In this document: positions 10,533 through 23,051 of the stretch, piece after piece
How positions within the stretch are numbered: position 1 is the first letter of the stretch
Layout: every line of letters starts with the position of its first letter
Source: Paragyromitra xinjiangensis
Taxonomy: Eukaryota > Ascomycota > Pezizomycetes > Pezizales > Discinaceae
Assembly: GCA_038503065.1 (NCBI GenBank)
Contig: JBCAMK010000007.1
Location: 1,674,001-1,738,000 of the forward strand
Length of the DNA: 64,000 nt
Direction: 5' to 3'
The notes under the pieces: generated by a model
The model's database searches: none
What the model saw: only the letters and a program-made list of their open reading frames with translations
What the model was told of the DNA's origin: nothing
Made by a program: the position numbers and the translations under genes

Positions 10533-13500
10533 CTACCAATCAATCCCATCAGACTTTGCACGCGTGTTAGCACCTTTCAAAACTGCGGCAGGTTTTGCTG
10601 ACTTCCGCCCTTTCATGGTACACTGCCTCCGGTCCATTTCTGTAAATGGATCCTGAGTTTCTTCTTTCTTGACCTTCCACCTCGTTGTCCCTAAAAGTGC
10701 GTCTAGCTCCGCAACTGATGGAAGTTTCAAATAAACCCAACCATCGTCTCTTTCCTCAACTTCGAAAGTTGCAATACTGACTCCCGAATCGCTGCTGCAG
10801 CTACCTGCGGAAGTTCCACCTAGCTCAAAGTTTCGCTTGTGATATGGACAAGAGACCCACAACTTCTTCTTTTCCGCCCCTCCTTCTATGGCACTATTGA
10901 GTTCCTCGCCTACCATCCCATCAGAGAGAACAAAAGCTCGTTTATGCGGACACATCTGCTGTGTAGCATAGAATCTGCCCTTAATTTTAAAGATAGCGAG
11001 TTGAGTATCACCGCGCTTTACTGCTGCGGAGACTGGGGTAGATTGAGTAGCCGCAGCAAAATATGAAGCCTCCATGATAGGTTGCCAGGCCAAACTCGAC
11101 CATCTATGGTTTTTGAAGTCATACTTTGCAGATTCTTTCGGCCAGTACGTTGGCCGAGATTGGTCTCGTTCTTTGATGATCTCGACTGTTTCGCTATATT
11201 CGTTGGTGTTGGCGAATTGTTGAAAAGCTCTAGTAGCGAAAAATTTAAATCTCAGCCCTACTATACCAGAAATACAAACAAGGATACGGTGGTGCTCATA
11301 CTTCCGCCGCTCGGCGTCTTTAACCACTTCAGTCCATTCACAAAAGTATGATCCTACTAGCTCCTGCATCTGTCGTTCAAGGGCGGCACAAACCCCCAGT
11401 TTGTCGTCCAGGATAACCTCCTTAAGATATTTGATGCCGCCAGGCAAGGTTTCTATCCAACGTGCTGTTCGCTGGAGTTTATCGGCAGTACGGATGTAAA
11501 ACATTAAGTAGCGGTCCAAGATGGGGATGACTTGATCTAGGGGACAGTCCTTAATCAAGAGTTCCGAGTGACGAGGCTTGGATCCGCCATTGCCGCCGAC
11601 AAAGATATTGTATCCAGTTTCAGTCGCAATCAAGCCGAAGCTATGAAGATATGGCCGGTTAGCACATGCTTTCAATAAATATCCGAATAGGTGGAGTACT
11701 CTTTGTTCTGCGCTTCCGCACATTCTCGAACGCAGCCGGAAACGCCGGACTTTATCTTGTGAGGAGAGCGAACACTTTTATATCGTTCCTCTAGCCTGAT
11801 GGCCATACCAACACTATCACCAACACCGAATCTACACCAAGTCGTTCCAACGCAACTCTACAACGAACACCATTATCAATACCAAAACCGAATTTTCGAG
11901 GCTGTTGAGATGGTACCAGACCTTCACCGTTCTCAAACTTTTTGCATAAGCATGACCACTTTCCATTCCCGCATTAACAAGCTCTGTCCAGATGTCAACC
12001 AAATCTTGTTTTCTCGCACCAAACATGTCAATTCTCTGCCCCCCTGTGATTTTACAGTAAAGACCATATTTTTTTGCAACTGTTCCGATAGTGATGAGCT
12101 TTTCCGCAGTTATTTCACCACCAGGGACTCGGGGAACGACAGAAAAAGTGCCGTTACGTTGAATGTTTGCTAAGAACTTGTCGTTTGTGTCTTGCAATAT
12201 GTGCATTGGTTTGTCCATCACGTGCTGGTTGAACAAAGAAGCGAAGATAGATCCCAACGTCGGCTTGCAGACCTCGCAGCCGAGAGACTCTGGATCTTTT
12301 CCGCATTCACGCATCACTTCAGGAAGGGTTTTGAGCTCCTGCAAAAAGCCCATCAGTAAATAAACATCGCCTACTCGATCGAGTCAAGTATTGATAGGGA
12401 CAGGATGCCAACTTTCACGCTAATGATGGTGAACAGATCCGCTCGAGAGTAGGCTAAATGAGAACACACTGTAATACTTTAGCGTGCTATCAAGAATGCA
12501 TTGGAATTTTTGAGAACTCAAGAATGGCGAGTGACATACGATGATTTGAAACCTCAGCTCCCATAGCCTTCATCTCCGTGTTGAAAATTGTCTGCACGAG
12601 CGGTATACAACCCGCGCAACCAGTGCCGGCCTTTGTACAAGATTTTACTTCGTCAAGGGTCTTGCAAGTGCCATCTTTCACGACCTTGCTAACATCGGCT
12701 TTTGTCACATTGTGACATGAACATACTTGAGTATCATCGTCTCTGTAACGCATATCCATTAGCTAACGGGGACAATAAAATAATGATAGCAATGAGTCTT
12801 ACAGATCATCTAGGTTGTCCTCCTCTCCATCTGCTTTCGCTCCTAATATAAGTTGGGACGGTGGCACTTCCAACATCTTCTTGGACTTCACCATCCCAAC
12901 AAGCTTGATATAATCTTTGACATCTCCAATTATCATACCGCCGAGAAGATATTTTCCGTCAGCTGTAAATAGATATTTCTTGTACACGGCTTCAAAAGGG
13001 TCCTTGTAGCTCAGTGCTTTAATCTGTGGCCCCTCCGCCCTTTTGTCCCCCACAACGGACCTTCGTCGGCCACTAGGAAGCTCTTTAGGCCCGTCGCGAT
13101 CAGCAAAAAAGTCACCAAAAGAAGCGACGTTGACTCCGAGCAACTTCAGCTTTGTAGAAAGATCTGGCCGTCGGAAAGCCTTTGGAGGCTCAGAGTGCCC
13201 ATGTAGGGTGGATTTACAAAGGTTAAACGATAGGACATCCGCCATTTCGACTCCAGGCGCAATAAGACCGAATGTTTGGTTTTCCCACGATGCACACTCT
13301 CCGATGGCATAGATGCTAGGGATGGTTGTTACAACACTAGGGAGTGTTTGTGGTGGTTAGATGCGGTAACCGGAAACTAACATGTGTCTGAGGGTGTGAA
13401 AATACTCTTGATTTATAATGAAACCACCCCGCTCAGCTGTTTTGATCCCAGCAGAAGAGGCCAATTCGTCCCTAGGCTTAATCCCAATCTGTCACAGTTT

Positions 13501-14586
13501 GAGTTAGAGATGTGTATCTCCAGTCAATGATTCCGTACTCACAGCAAAACAAATGCAAGTGGTATCCATAATTTCCCCGTCTTCAAACGTAACACTCTTG
13601 ACTCTGTTTTGTTCATCCACATTGATTGTTTTGATCTTCTTGCAACTCATTACTTCCAATCCGAGCTCGGTGACTTTGTCGACGACCAGCTTTCCGGCAT
13701 CTTGATCCAGCTGCCTTGAGAGTACCCATGGGTTCTTATCAATTAGTCTGACAGATCCAAACTGTTCCAAATCCATCATAGCCTTTGCTGCCTCTAAACC
13801 TAGCAAACCCCCACCAACAACGCAACCAGTTGAACCCTTAACAGTAGAGGAGAATTTTATCAGCTTCTCAAGGTCGTCTATGTTTCGATACACAAAAACA
13901 CCCTTGCCATCGTGCCCTGGTGTATTTGATGGAACCACAGCATCTGAGCCGGTTGCAAGAACCAAGATATCATAGTTGACATTATGTCCGGCTGAAGTAG
14001 TGATATATCTCGAGTCGGGGTGAATAGATGTTACCTTGGTGCTGATTCTATGATGTAAAACATCTGGGTGTGAATCATACTAAAAATTCCGACACATTTC
14101 AACCAGGATTAGTATCGAACTAACACCAGCCGAGGAAACGAAGTGCATACCCATTCTTTGGGATTCAAGTAAAGATCTTCGATTTTCCGGTGTTCAAAGA
14201 ACGAAGTCAGCCCAACGCGATTGTAGGCTACATGGGGTTCTTCGCCAATCACGATAATCTCGTACTGCTTGCTCTCAGCATCTAGCCTAAGTATCTTTTC
14301 ACTACATGCCCAATCCCCGGGGCTCATTAGCTTCTAAACACCCTTTCAAACTACCCCGCTAAAAAAAGAAAGAAATTGATAGAATAGTTTATGCATACAT
14401 GAACGCGATAGCAACCATTCCCAAACCAACAACTACGATCCGCTGCCGGTTATGGTCAGCTCGAGATATGTTGTCGCTAGTTGTGGACGATATTACGACG
14501 GGGCCATCGGGTATTGGAGGCCCAACATCTATACGTGTATCTTTGCAATCGGGTGCTGACGATACAGTGTCATGATCACTGCCCAT
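10533..14586 (-). CDS. niiA: Assimilatory nitrite reductase [NAD(P)H]
   Basis: This enzyme reduces nitrite to ammonium in the cytosol. Eleven exons on the minus strand were assembled by hand: 14586-14399, 14301-14151, 14079-13543, 13488-13406, 13336-12803, 12742-12540, 12468-12413, 12338-11922, 11857-11700, 11640-11302 and 11229-10533. They give 1,120 residues, the usual fungal length. An FAD/NAD(P)H module opens the protein ([12 protein letters not shown] near 50; [10 protein letters not shown] near 200). A BFD-like [2Fe-2S] segment follows (CSCHN near 507, GTGCAGC near 540). The nitrite/sulfite reductase halves carry the siroheme/4Fe-4S cysteines C725, C731, C765 and C769 ([14 protein letters not shown]). 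A C-terminal Rieske domain has both motifs (CPHK near 980, CPYHK near 1016). All key residues are present. The ATG at 14586 is the first in frame. The acceptor for exon 2 (CATGTAG) was chosen because it restores AFIEKILRLD. The 56-bp exon 7 restores [14 protein letters not shown]. Confidence 0.96.
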
Positions 14587-14906
14587 GGTCAGAGGTTTTG
14601 CCTGGATGAGAAACTGAAAACAAAGCAATGCAAAGGCTGCAAAGCAGAGGAAAATCTCTGTATAATACGCCAGTTTTGATGTTCGTGAGGGTTTGGTATA
14701 AAGGTAATTCCTTTATAATCAGAGATTAGTCTTCAAATTATTACAATCTTTCAAAGCCAGGTTAGATATATATATTTATATATAATTGGGAACCCTTCCT
14801 ATCATATCACATCTTATACCAGCCTTTGCCACCATAGCACTATCCATCATTTTCGTAACAATTATAGAAGATTTCCTTAGCTCAGTGCAGTATACCGGAA
14901 TAATGG

Positions 14907-14912
14907 AGATAA
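14907..14912 (+). promoter_or_regulatory. GATA-factor (AreA/Nit2-type) site
   Basis: AGATAA matches the HGATAR consensus of fungal nitrogen GATA factors. It sits only three bases from a NirA-type site, about 320 bp upstream of the niiA start codon. A further CGATAA lies at about 15030-15035. Single GATA motifs are common by chance; the adjacency makes this one more believable. Confidence 0.5.
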
Positions 14913-14915
14913 AAC

Positions 14916-14923
14916 CCGCGGAG
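14916..14923 (-). promoter_or_regulatory. NirA-type site CTCCGCGG upstream of niiA
   Basis: On the minus strand this reads CTCCGCGG, an exact match to the CTCCGHGG consensus of the Aspergillus nitrate activator NirA. It is about 330 bp upstream of the niiA ATG. The same octamer appears twice in the niaD-nrt2 promoter, which supports a real shared regulatory site. Confidence 0.6.
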
Positions 14924-16219
14924 ACAATCCCGGAGAATCTTAATTTACCCCATGGCCCGGAGAAACCATGGAGAGGGAAATATCGGGAGACAATACCGGA
15001 ATCTCCCTTACACGAGAAGAGAAAATTGGCGATAAAGTTGTTGCAGGAACGGGTCGAAACAGGTTGCCGAGACACCTCACAGATCCTGGTATCCGATCGG
15101 CCGTCGGAGGATTCTTCCGCGGACGTGCCCTAAGTTTGAACCAGATCTGGACCGGGGAAAAATGCGAAAGCGAATTAAGATAATGAAAAAATCGTTGTCA
15201 TAAATATATCTTACTATAATTACCAAAATTAATATGCTTCGTCACGATATCTGAAAATAGCTACCCAACAAGCAAATTTTTATCAGTTCCATTGCAATTG
15301 CTATATAAGGTGCAAGAATATATCGCATGCAATTGCAACCACTCTATGGAAGACCCAAGAAGTACATGTAACGAACCCCCACGTGCACTAGTGAGATGAT
15401 TTTTATCCACCAAGAATATATTGGCCAAACCCAAAGTAATTTCAATTCCCCTGAATAGCTATGGTAATTAAGTTTGCTGTACTCATCAGAGAGGAGGGTG
15501 CCTAGACTTTGCAACGGACGCAACTGTATATGTATAGTTGACTTGCAATTGCGCATGTACGTAGGAGGCCTATATCTATAGAAAGGCCTATATGGCTAAG
15601 AAAAAACCCCGAGATATTGGCTTCTTTTCCAAGGATCACTAAGGATGACAGCTGCCGGCGGATTAAAGCTAGCGCTATTTCTGTAGAAGGTTGCTATACA
15701 AAGTTGTTGAATATTATCTGGCAGGTTAGTATTTACATATTCCTCCGCTCTTTTTATTTACTGTTCTCTACTTCGGTTTACAACTATTTGGTTGTGACCC
15801 TCATTAGATTGTAAAGTGCCAGAACTTACCCTTCGGGTTTTTTCACACCATAACCTTCTTCGCAAGCAATATTCTTATACCTGAAAGTCAATAAAATTGT
15901 AGCTTAGAAGTAGGAGAAAGAAGAAGAAACCCCTAACTGAAACAATTCCATTGACTTATTACCGATTAGTCGTATCACTCATTCCTATGATCAGCATCTT
16001 ACCATTGCTTCCGCCTCCAGCTCTCTCTACGCAGATTTTGGTCTTTATTCTCCCTTGCTCTATGGAACAAAAAATACGTGTCCTTCTTCATGTGGATAAC
16101 GTGCCTACAATCCCATCTTCCATGATGTCATACAGCGGAGGAGTGGATTAACATCTTAGCGAGCCACAGCTAGATGCAGAGGAAGGGCTGTCCACTGAAA
16201 AGGATTTCTCTACCTCAGT

Positions 16220-16302
16220 ACAGCCGCGTAAGAAAAGTCTTGACACCCCACCTCACTAGCGAAACAGCTACCAGGGTGTCAAGACTTTTCTTACACGGCT
16301 GT
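16220..16302. mobile_element. Minimal Tc1/mariner-like MITE (83 bp)
   Basis: The ends CAGCCGCGTAAGAAAAGTC and its complement form a nearly perfect hairpin with arms of about 29 bp, one mismatch and a 25-nt loop. The element is flanked by TA on both sides, the target duplication of Tc1/mariner elements. The GTCTTGACACCC part of the arm resembles TIRs of that superfamily. It has no coding capacity. Confidence 0.75.
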
Positions 16303-17318
16303 ACATGCTCTCGTAAGCTTAAGGTCAATTGAGTAATACGATGTCAGATCTTTGCCTAAGCTTAAGATGTACCACAACAAAACAGAGAGAGGGTTGATAG
16401 GCTTTTCCGCTTTAGAGCCGGAGTGTTTCGAGCTGGTTTTTGTGTGGCGGGCAACGATCTTCGAGAATCAGCTCCCAGCTACCAGGCATATCCCTCAAAG
16501 CTGGCCCCAGCCAATACTACCAACTCCCCTCAGCCATCGCGACCTCCTAGTCGCTGCCTATCCCTTCCGCCGTTAAAGCTGGCAACTTTTCAGAGGGTCA
16601 GAGGGTGGTCCGGTGCGGGAGGTGTAGTAATTAAAACTGAATCTATGACAGCTATAGCTATAGGTCCCTAGAGTTACGTTTCGAAAATTCGGGGCATACA
16701 CAAGTAATTCTGAGGGCTTAGAGTAAAGAAATGTCTTCCAATGACTCCAACATCACATAAGCTGTCTTCTTCGATTTAGAACCGCAAACCCTAGGATAAA
16801 GTTGGCAGCATTCAAGTGACAGCGAAAAGGATACAAACTTAGTAGCGAGCCCATCTGACAGAAAGCTATGGTTAGCTCCAACCATGATCTTCATAGATCC
16901 ATCAGTTCTAGCTATGAACATTCTTAACGGCGACTGAGACCTAGAGAACATTCGTGGCACTCTAAATTTTCATATTTTCCCTCGAATAGTATTTCGGGGT
17001 AAGCGAGAGTCTAAGGAGTAGATGGGTAAAGATGCTCAGAGATGGATAGCTATAGGCTTTACCCCCCTAGGCCTAGGCATATATACATGTATCACTGCTG
17101 TCGTATTAGCATCATGCTAAGGGCACTCTTGAGACCAGCAGAAAACTAAAGAGTATCTAAGCCTGAGTCTTTTGCGCAAAGGCTATAACCCCACCCCACG
17201 ATGAGGTCCGTCAACCCAGAAAAGAGATTTCAGTGGGAACCCTGTTAGTACGCCATATTCCGCTGTCTTCCAAGAAGATATTTTGAGTTTTGGTCGATGG
17301 ATCGCATACATATGTATA

Positions 17319-17467
17319 CCGTAGCATTTCGTGAAATTCGTTCCGGCACTACATGTAGTATGAAGGGAGTAAATGCTAGCACTAAGGTAGTTTAGACTGG
17401 CCGTTTTTCTCGCTCCCTACCTATGTTCCACCCCTAGCACCGGAACGAATTTCACGAAATGCTACGG
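17319..17467. mobile_element. Tc1/mariner-like MITE (149 bp)
   Basis: The terminal inverted repeats CCGTAGCATTTCGTGAAATT...CCGG and their exact complement (17440-17467) are 28 bp long. They are flanked by TA at 17317-17318 and 17468-17469. The interior is about 93 bp and encodes nothing. The perfect arms suggest fairly recent mobility or conversion. Confidence 0.8.
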
Positions 17468-18569
17468 TATATGCAACAGCACACGTACACGGGATGAAAT
17501 CAGAAGCCTCGTTCGGTATTCGCCTAAGGCGCAAACCTAAGTGATCACACGGGGCGCCGTGCTTCCCGCCCGTGGTGTAGATTTCGTTACATGAAGAAAT
17601 TCGAAAGCTGTTCCCTTATTATCCTAAGCGGGATAGAAGCCCAAAGTGTCGCGGTTATGACATACACATCAAACCAGCAATTGCGCAAACAACATGTGAA
17701 ATGACAAGATAGATCTATAGCAGCCAATAACTCTACTGCAGGAGTAATTTCATCAATTTACAAATTACCCATACAAATCCTATGCGACATAGAATGATGT
17801 ATTTGCAGACGATTTCCCCGGAGCCTTTTCCCACTTGTGAGTGAGTGATGTGTCTTCTGTGAAAACCGTCAAGAAAGCTGTCCTATCTAACTCCCTGAAA
17901 ATAGGAAGGTTTACCCATACCAGCAAACAGTTCAGGATCTATTAGCCGAGCTAGCCACTGGAGGCTCAACCCTACATGTGTAGGTATTTCACTCTTGGCC
18001 CATTAAGATGTAAGGCCTCGATCACAAAGTCAAGCGTTAAGCACTGAAAATCTTACCGTACAATGCAAATACGCATCTACAAAGACAAACTCTAACAGAG
18101 ACTACCCACTGAGAATGAAAGATGTTGGGCTATGAAATACCGTCTCGTGACACCAGGCTGGGAAAGCGGTTGGGATCAATGTGTCTTTTATTACTACCGG
18201 AGTACTGTATGTACGTTTTAATGCCTTTCCCGCACATATGTTTGGGGTGTTAATGCGTTTCACGACAGTTTTCCCACAGAATGGACAGCTGGCCGCGGCT
18301 TTTCTAACGTGTTTACTAGCAAATCTGCTGATTCCTTTATGAGTGACTCACATACGATAGTGGGTAAAAAATGATTCACTCATCCAGCTAGAAGTAAGAT
18401 AGATATATAGGTATATATACGAGCATAAGGCATTTACTAACTTATGATCCCCAAAAAGTAACAATGATGATACAGCACCCAACCCCGGGCCCCAGCATAA
18501 ACATTTTGTCACAGAAAATTTTCACGAAGACCAAATCTAAAATCTAACCAAATAAACTATCACGCCTCA

Positions 18570-21500
18570 TTAGAAAAAAATCATATCATCATTACCCCAG
18601 CCCGCATTACTCAGTATGCCACGCATACTTTTCTCTAGAGGCCCTGGGCCACATATCAGTGCCATTGGCTTCCCTTTAGCCCCTAAGTTTGTGTGTCTTC
18701 CGATTAAATCCCCATCAATCCTACCACTTTCGCCATTCCAACTCTCCCCAGGCTTCGTGAGCGCGTAAACAATTTTACACCTCTCAGGATGTGATTTGGC
18801 GAATTCGTCAAGATCTTCCCTGCAAAGAATATCTTCCTCCAACCTATTGCCGTTCAGAACGACACAGTTCGTAGTATCGGTTGGATCGCCCAAGACAGCG
18901 CGGAGGACTTGAAATATGGGAGTTATGCCGCTACCCGCACAGATCATGAGAAACGAGTCGACCTTGCGCGGCATTCCCAGAACAGATAAGTTGCCGTGGC
19001 CCTGGTAAATAAATTTTCCCACGGGCCCTTTAAAGTTGACGGTGTAACCCATCGCTATGAGAGAACGTTAACATATATACTAATAGGGAGTGTGGCTGGC
19101 GTTTTACATACGTAGTTTATCTAATGCCATTGTCATCTCACCGCCATTAATAGCAGGTGTATCAAAATAGACCTTCACAAGTACACGAAGTACGCCCTTA
19201 TCTGTACCCTGGGATATAGGCGTATACGGCCGAGTAATCGGCTCCCCTGTAATTGGATTCTCGATCCTGAGCAAAAGATGTTGTCCAACCGGCAGCCCGA
19301 GGATCTGTTCCGGTGTTTCAAGATTGAAGGTGAAAACTCTTGTATCCCACGAAACTACTCTCTTGCTTACGAGTGTGGCGCTTGACCATGAGCGAGGGTT
19401 CAAGAATGTTGCAGACGCAGTGGATGTGTCTGCAGATGGAGAACTTTGCTCGAGGAGAACCCGACGGGAATCTTCAGAAAGCGATCCAATATGGTATTTC
19501 GGCATCAACAATTTTGCGCTTTCGCTATCTGTAATTACCATTAGCTATCTATTTTCTCGATATATTGCGAATCATAGATGTCATACGAATTCCCACAAAC
19601 TCGTCTGTGGCATCCAATCCAGCAGCAGCGATGATACTTGTTGCACCCCCTGGATGCTCTCTCAGAAAACTTGTTCCATCATAGACCTCTCCACCCACTA
19701 CAAACCACGGCTCGTCTCCCTTATCATGCTCATTCAGTTCACTAATATCAATGATCCTCGTGACTGAGTCGTTTGTCATCTTGATAGGGTCTTGCTTCCT
19801 CTTTCTGACTTCCATAAAAACAATCGGTTTATCATTATCAGCTCTTTCCCCCCAATTCGTATCTTCTAGGTTGCCCCCCTCGTTTTTGACCCTTTCCATC
19901 CATCCCCCTTTCTGTAGCGCAGGCTGGGTAGGGTGTTCAAACCGAAGCATCTGGCCCTCATTTTCTTTTCGAATAGCGACACGGAACCAGGAATTATGCA
20001 TCATCCCCAAGACAGACCAGTAGGTATCCCTAGGTTGCGTGTTCATGCTGTCATCCATAGCTCTTACGACGATATCCTCCGAATTCGATAGTAAGAGGAT
20101 AGAGATGTCGAGGGACCAGAAACACCAACAAAGACAAGCATCACGCCAGGACATGTCGAGCCTACCACCAAATAGCATGCTATTTTCTGGGATATCACGG
20201 TAGAGGTCTTCGGGGTATGATATTTGTGCAAGACTCCAACCTAAAGTATATATTTGTAAGTAAACATATCGTATCTACGCTGAATAAAAGACATACTTCG
20301 GCCCTTGTCAAGAGAAATTTCGACGCGAGTAATCCTCCTTCCTGCACCAGCATAGGCATAGCCCTTGACGGTATACATTTGCTTTCCTACCCCAGGCTCT
20401 AGAACAAGTTTTTCGTCGTGGGCTGGATACGCAATAGCTGAGTTAACTGAGAGATCATAAATGGCATACCGCTCATCGCGCCACCAATTTTTGTCTGCCT
20501 TTGCCATCTCCGGCGTTACCATCGTTGGAAGCACTCGGTTGTCATAGATATGGTACCAATTCTCGCTTGGTCCCTCACTGAGGATGAGTCTCTTCAGCCA
20601 TTTTACGGATCTCCCACCAATCATTGACGGCACGACAACCCGCAGCGGCCTGCCGTGGTCCGGACGCAATGGCTCGCCATTCATTTTGTATGCTAGCATT
20701 ATCCCACGGTTCGTATCCATGACTTGAGATAGTCGAACCGAGGTGCCATAGTTTCCGTTTGGTAGTTCATCCGCACCTTCCATGCACAAATATCGAGCGT
20801 TTCGCAAGGGCTTTGCAACCTTCAGCAAGTCGGCCAGAAGTGGTCCTGTGAATAATGACGTCGAGACACCAGCTGCACCCCAAGAAAATCCCTGTGACTT
20901 TCGTATTTGATTTTGCTCCTTTCGTCGGTTTCCAGCACAAACGAGTGTTATTGGCAATGTGACCTGCTCGAAGTCTGAAAGGATTTGCCGCAACGTAAGA
21001 GTGATAGGATTTTCAACCAGTCTACGTGGCACAAATTAACAAACACCTTCAAACTAGACTTTAGGGACAAATGCGGTAGCTAACCCTTCGATAGTGACAT
21101 CCCATTCCAATATTTCTTCGTCTAAAACCTCTGGGACCGCTCCATGGTTACGAACGTAAAAAAGTTCAGGGGGCGTAAGAAAGCCTTCAACTGTCAGTCG
21201 TGGTCATGGAAAACGATATAAAGTACCCGAAGTATTGGAAACGAAATAGGCTAAAGCCAAAACATATATATATGAATATATATACTTGAAAACTGAGACA
21301 AACATACCAGAATCAAACAATGCCGACAAAGGTGCTTCAACGTTAAACGGATGTACACCTGTTAACCGTATCAAGCGCGGGTCTCGGGGGACATGGGCGT
21401 CAGGTGTACCAATGTCTATATCAAGTACTTTGGTAGGATTGATTGACGGTGGTGGAAGTGGAATACACTCCTCGATTTCATCGTCACTTTTATCAGATCG

Positions 21501-21587
21501 TGGAGGACTTGGGGGAAAGGATTGCTCGGAAGCAGATTTCTTCATAGCTCTGAAAGTGATGATATCAGTGGCCTCTGTGGGGGTCAT
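18570..21587 (-). CDS. niaD: Nitrate reductase [NAD(P)H]
   Basis: This enzyme reduces nitrate to nitrite, the first step of assimilation. Six exons on the minus strand: 21587-21308, 21190-21085, 21021-20297, 20240-19587, 19528-19112 and 19054-18570. All phases agree and the product is 888 residues, the normal fungal size. In order it has a Ser/Pro-rich N-terminus and the molybdopterin domain (LFYVRNHGAVP; CAGNRRKEQ near 157 carries the Mo-ligand cysteine; GAAGVSTS). The Mo-cofactor dimerisation region follows. A cytochrome b5 domain has HPGG near 570 and the second heme histidine in GIHSESAK, created by the exon 4/5 junction. The FAD domain (RPYTPIS near 690) and NAD(P) domain (GSGITP, CGPGP) complete the protein. 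The ATG at 21587 was chosen; an in-frame upstream ATG at 21692 would add a hydrophobic leader not expected for this cytosolic enzyme. It is divergent from nrt2. Confidence 0.96.
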
Positions 21588-22005
21588 GGCAACAGGAGTC
21601 TTTTTTTTGAAGATCCGCGATATTGTAAGGAGGTAGAAGAAACAACTGGCAAGAATGTCGATAAGCTGCTTTTTGAACTGGTAGAAGAACATGGTATATG
21701 AGAACTGCTGTGTACAGTAATATCAAAAGTGGACAAGTACAACGAGGATTCTACTAGTTGTGCGTCAACAACCGGAGACAACAGCTAGCTTTTCTGTTCC
21801 TACCTTTCCGTCCCTCTTTATTTCCCATTGAGTAAGAAGACGATGAATGTAGCGTAAAACTGACGTTCGCTTCTAGGTAGTGGGATAAAATAACTCCGAG
21901 TTCCCCACATTTTTTCGTCCAATGTACGATTACTTGCATTGGTACATAGCGGGAGGGCTCCTAATTTCCCCGTTTACATCAACATCAACCAAATGCAAGA
22001 CTGTT

Positions 22006-22013
22006 CCGCGGAG
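22006..22013 (-). promoter_or_regulatory. NirA-type site, niaD side
   Basis: The minus strand reads CTCCGCGG, matching CTCCGHGG, about 420 bp upstream of the niaD ATG. Its flank (CCGCGGAGAAA on the plus strand) is identical to the second site at 22523. Confidence 0.6.
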
Positions 22014-22522
22014 AAAGGTTTCTGGAAAGACGGACGGGGTCCGATGCTAGATCTTAGCGAAATTGATGTATGTATATACCTACCCACGCAGTGATACAAC
22101 TTCAAATACTCTAGGGGTATTTGGAAGGTGGAGTATGCCTCTTGGATCGCTGACATGCATATGGGTCATGGCCAGCGAATGATTCAGGAAATAGGTGTAA
22201 ACAATATGTGGCGCAGACTACTACGGCGTGGCAGCAAAGCTGGTGGCTAGTAATGAAGGCTCTTCAATCCACGTTGTCTTTGCCGCGAAAGGCGATCAAA
22301 AGCAATTTGCGTGTGGGTGTGGGGGTTCCCGACCTGCCTCAAGTCAGTCTCCATGTCGATATCGATGTTCAATCGTCGTTCTGCACCTCAAATTATCGCT
22401 TTGCCTCTCGGAATTAAGATCGAGACGGCCAGCCTTATCAGCTCGAGTATCCTAGATAATAGGATATTCCAACCCGGTAGTAAGCCCTTTGCACCCTCCC
22501 ACACCGCGCGCTCGCCTAACTC

Positions 22523-22530
22523 CCGCGGAG
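22523..22530 (-). promoter_or_regulatory. NirA-type site, nrt2 side
   Basis: A second exact CTCCGCGG, about 520 bp upstream of the nrt2 ATG, with an AGATAA site 64 bp away (22454-22459). It shares the extended core CCGCGGAGAAA with the niaD-proximal site. Confidence 0.6.
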
Positions 22531-23051
22531 AAATCATCCAGCAGCACAGCACTCCCACGCCAGATCGGTTCCCCTGCGCAGGCGACTCGCTAGCTAGCTT
22601 GGTACCTGTCTCGAATAGGTAAGTCTACTATTTCTGCCTTTTCCGCCAATCTAACCAATTTCTGTGGGGGTTTTAGAACAATACGATCTCCTGTGGCTGA
22701 TAGTAGATAGGAGTTCTATCGCAATCAAACCTTTTCTAGCCCTCGAAAAAGTATTTTGTAACGCAGAAGTCGCTGCTACAGCGGCAACCACCAGTATCCT
22801 GGTCTGCTCCTAATACTTTGGCAAAGATAAATAAAAGCAGAAGACATCCCAATCCTGAGTCTCGTTCAAATTCAATCGATCCATGGCCACCAATGTTAAT
22901 TAGCAGGACAACCTTCTAGTATTGTGTATAAACTTCGTAGATATTGGTTAGTCCACCGACCTTTGGAAAAATCCGGGAACAAATCACATCACCCACTTCA
23001 CCTTTCAGTTGCCCGAAAATTACTCGAAAACCCACTCGAAACAACGCAACA

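Larger units (their letters stand above)
14587..18569. other. niiA upstream region and gene-free stretch with two MITEs
   Basis: The first 500 bp upstream of niiA hold a GATA site and a NirA consensus site (listed separately). Beyond them are two Tc1/mariner-like hairpin elements (16220-16302 and 17319-17467). The rest is AT-rich sequence without credible genes. The 3' end of niaD, which is read toward niiA, begins at 18570. Confidence 0.6.
21588..23051. promoter_or_regulatory. Shared niaD-nrt2 divergent promoter region
   Basis: These 1.46 kb separate the start codons of niaD (minus) and nrt2 (plus). They contain two CTCCGCGG sites and at least six HGATAR motifs: 22435-22440 (minus), 22454-22459, 22698-22703, 22705-22710, 22716-22721 (minus) and 22825-22830. 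A bidirectional promoter under NirA- and AreA-type control is the natural reading, as in other fungal nitrate clusters. Short ORFs here (22208-22417, 22311-22622) are not credible genes. Confidence 0.65.

Noticed and set aside
14786..15133. A 115-codon plus-strand frame with a hydrophobic start, upstream of niiA
   Set aside because: It begins with TTG, not ATG, overlaps the composite GATA/NirA site and matches no family; it is more likely promoter sequence.
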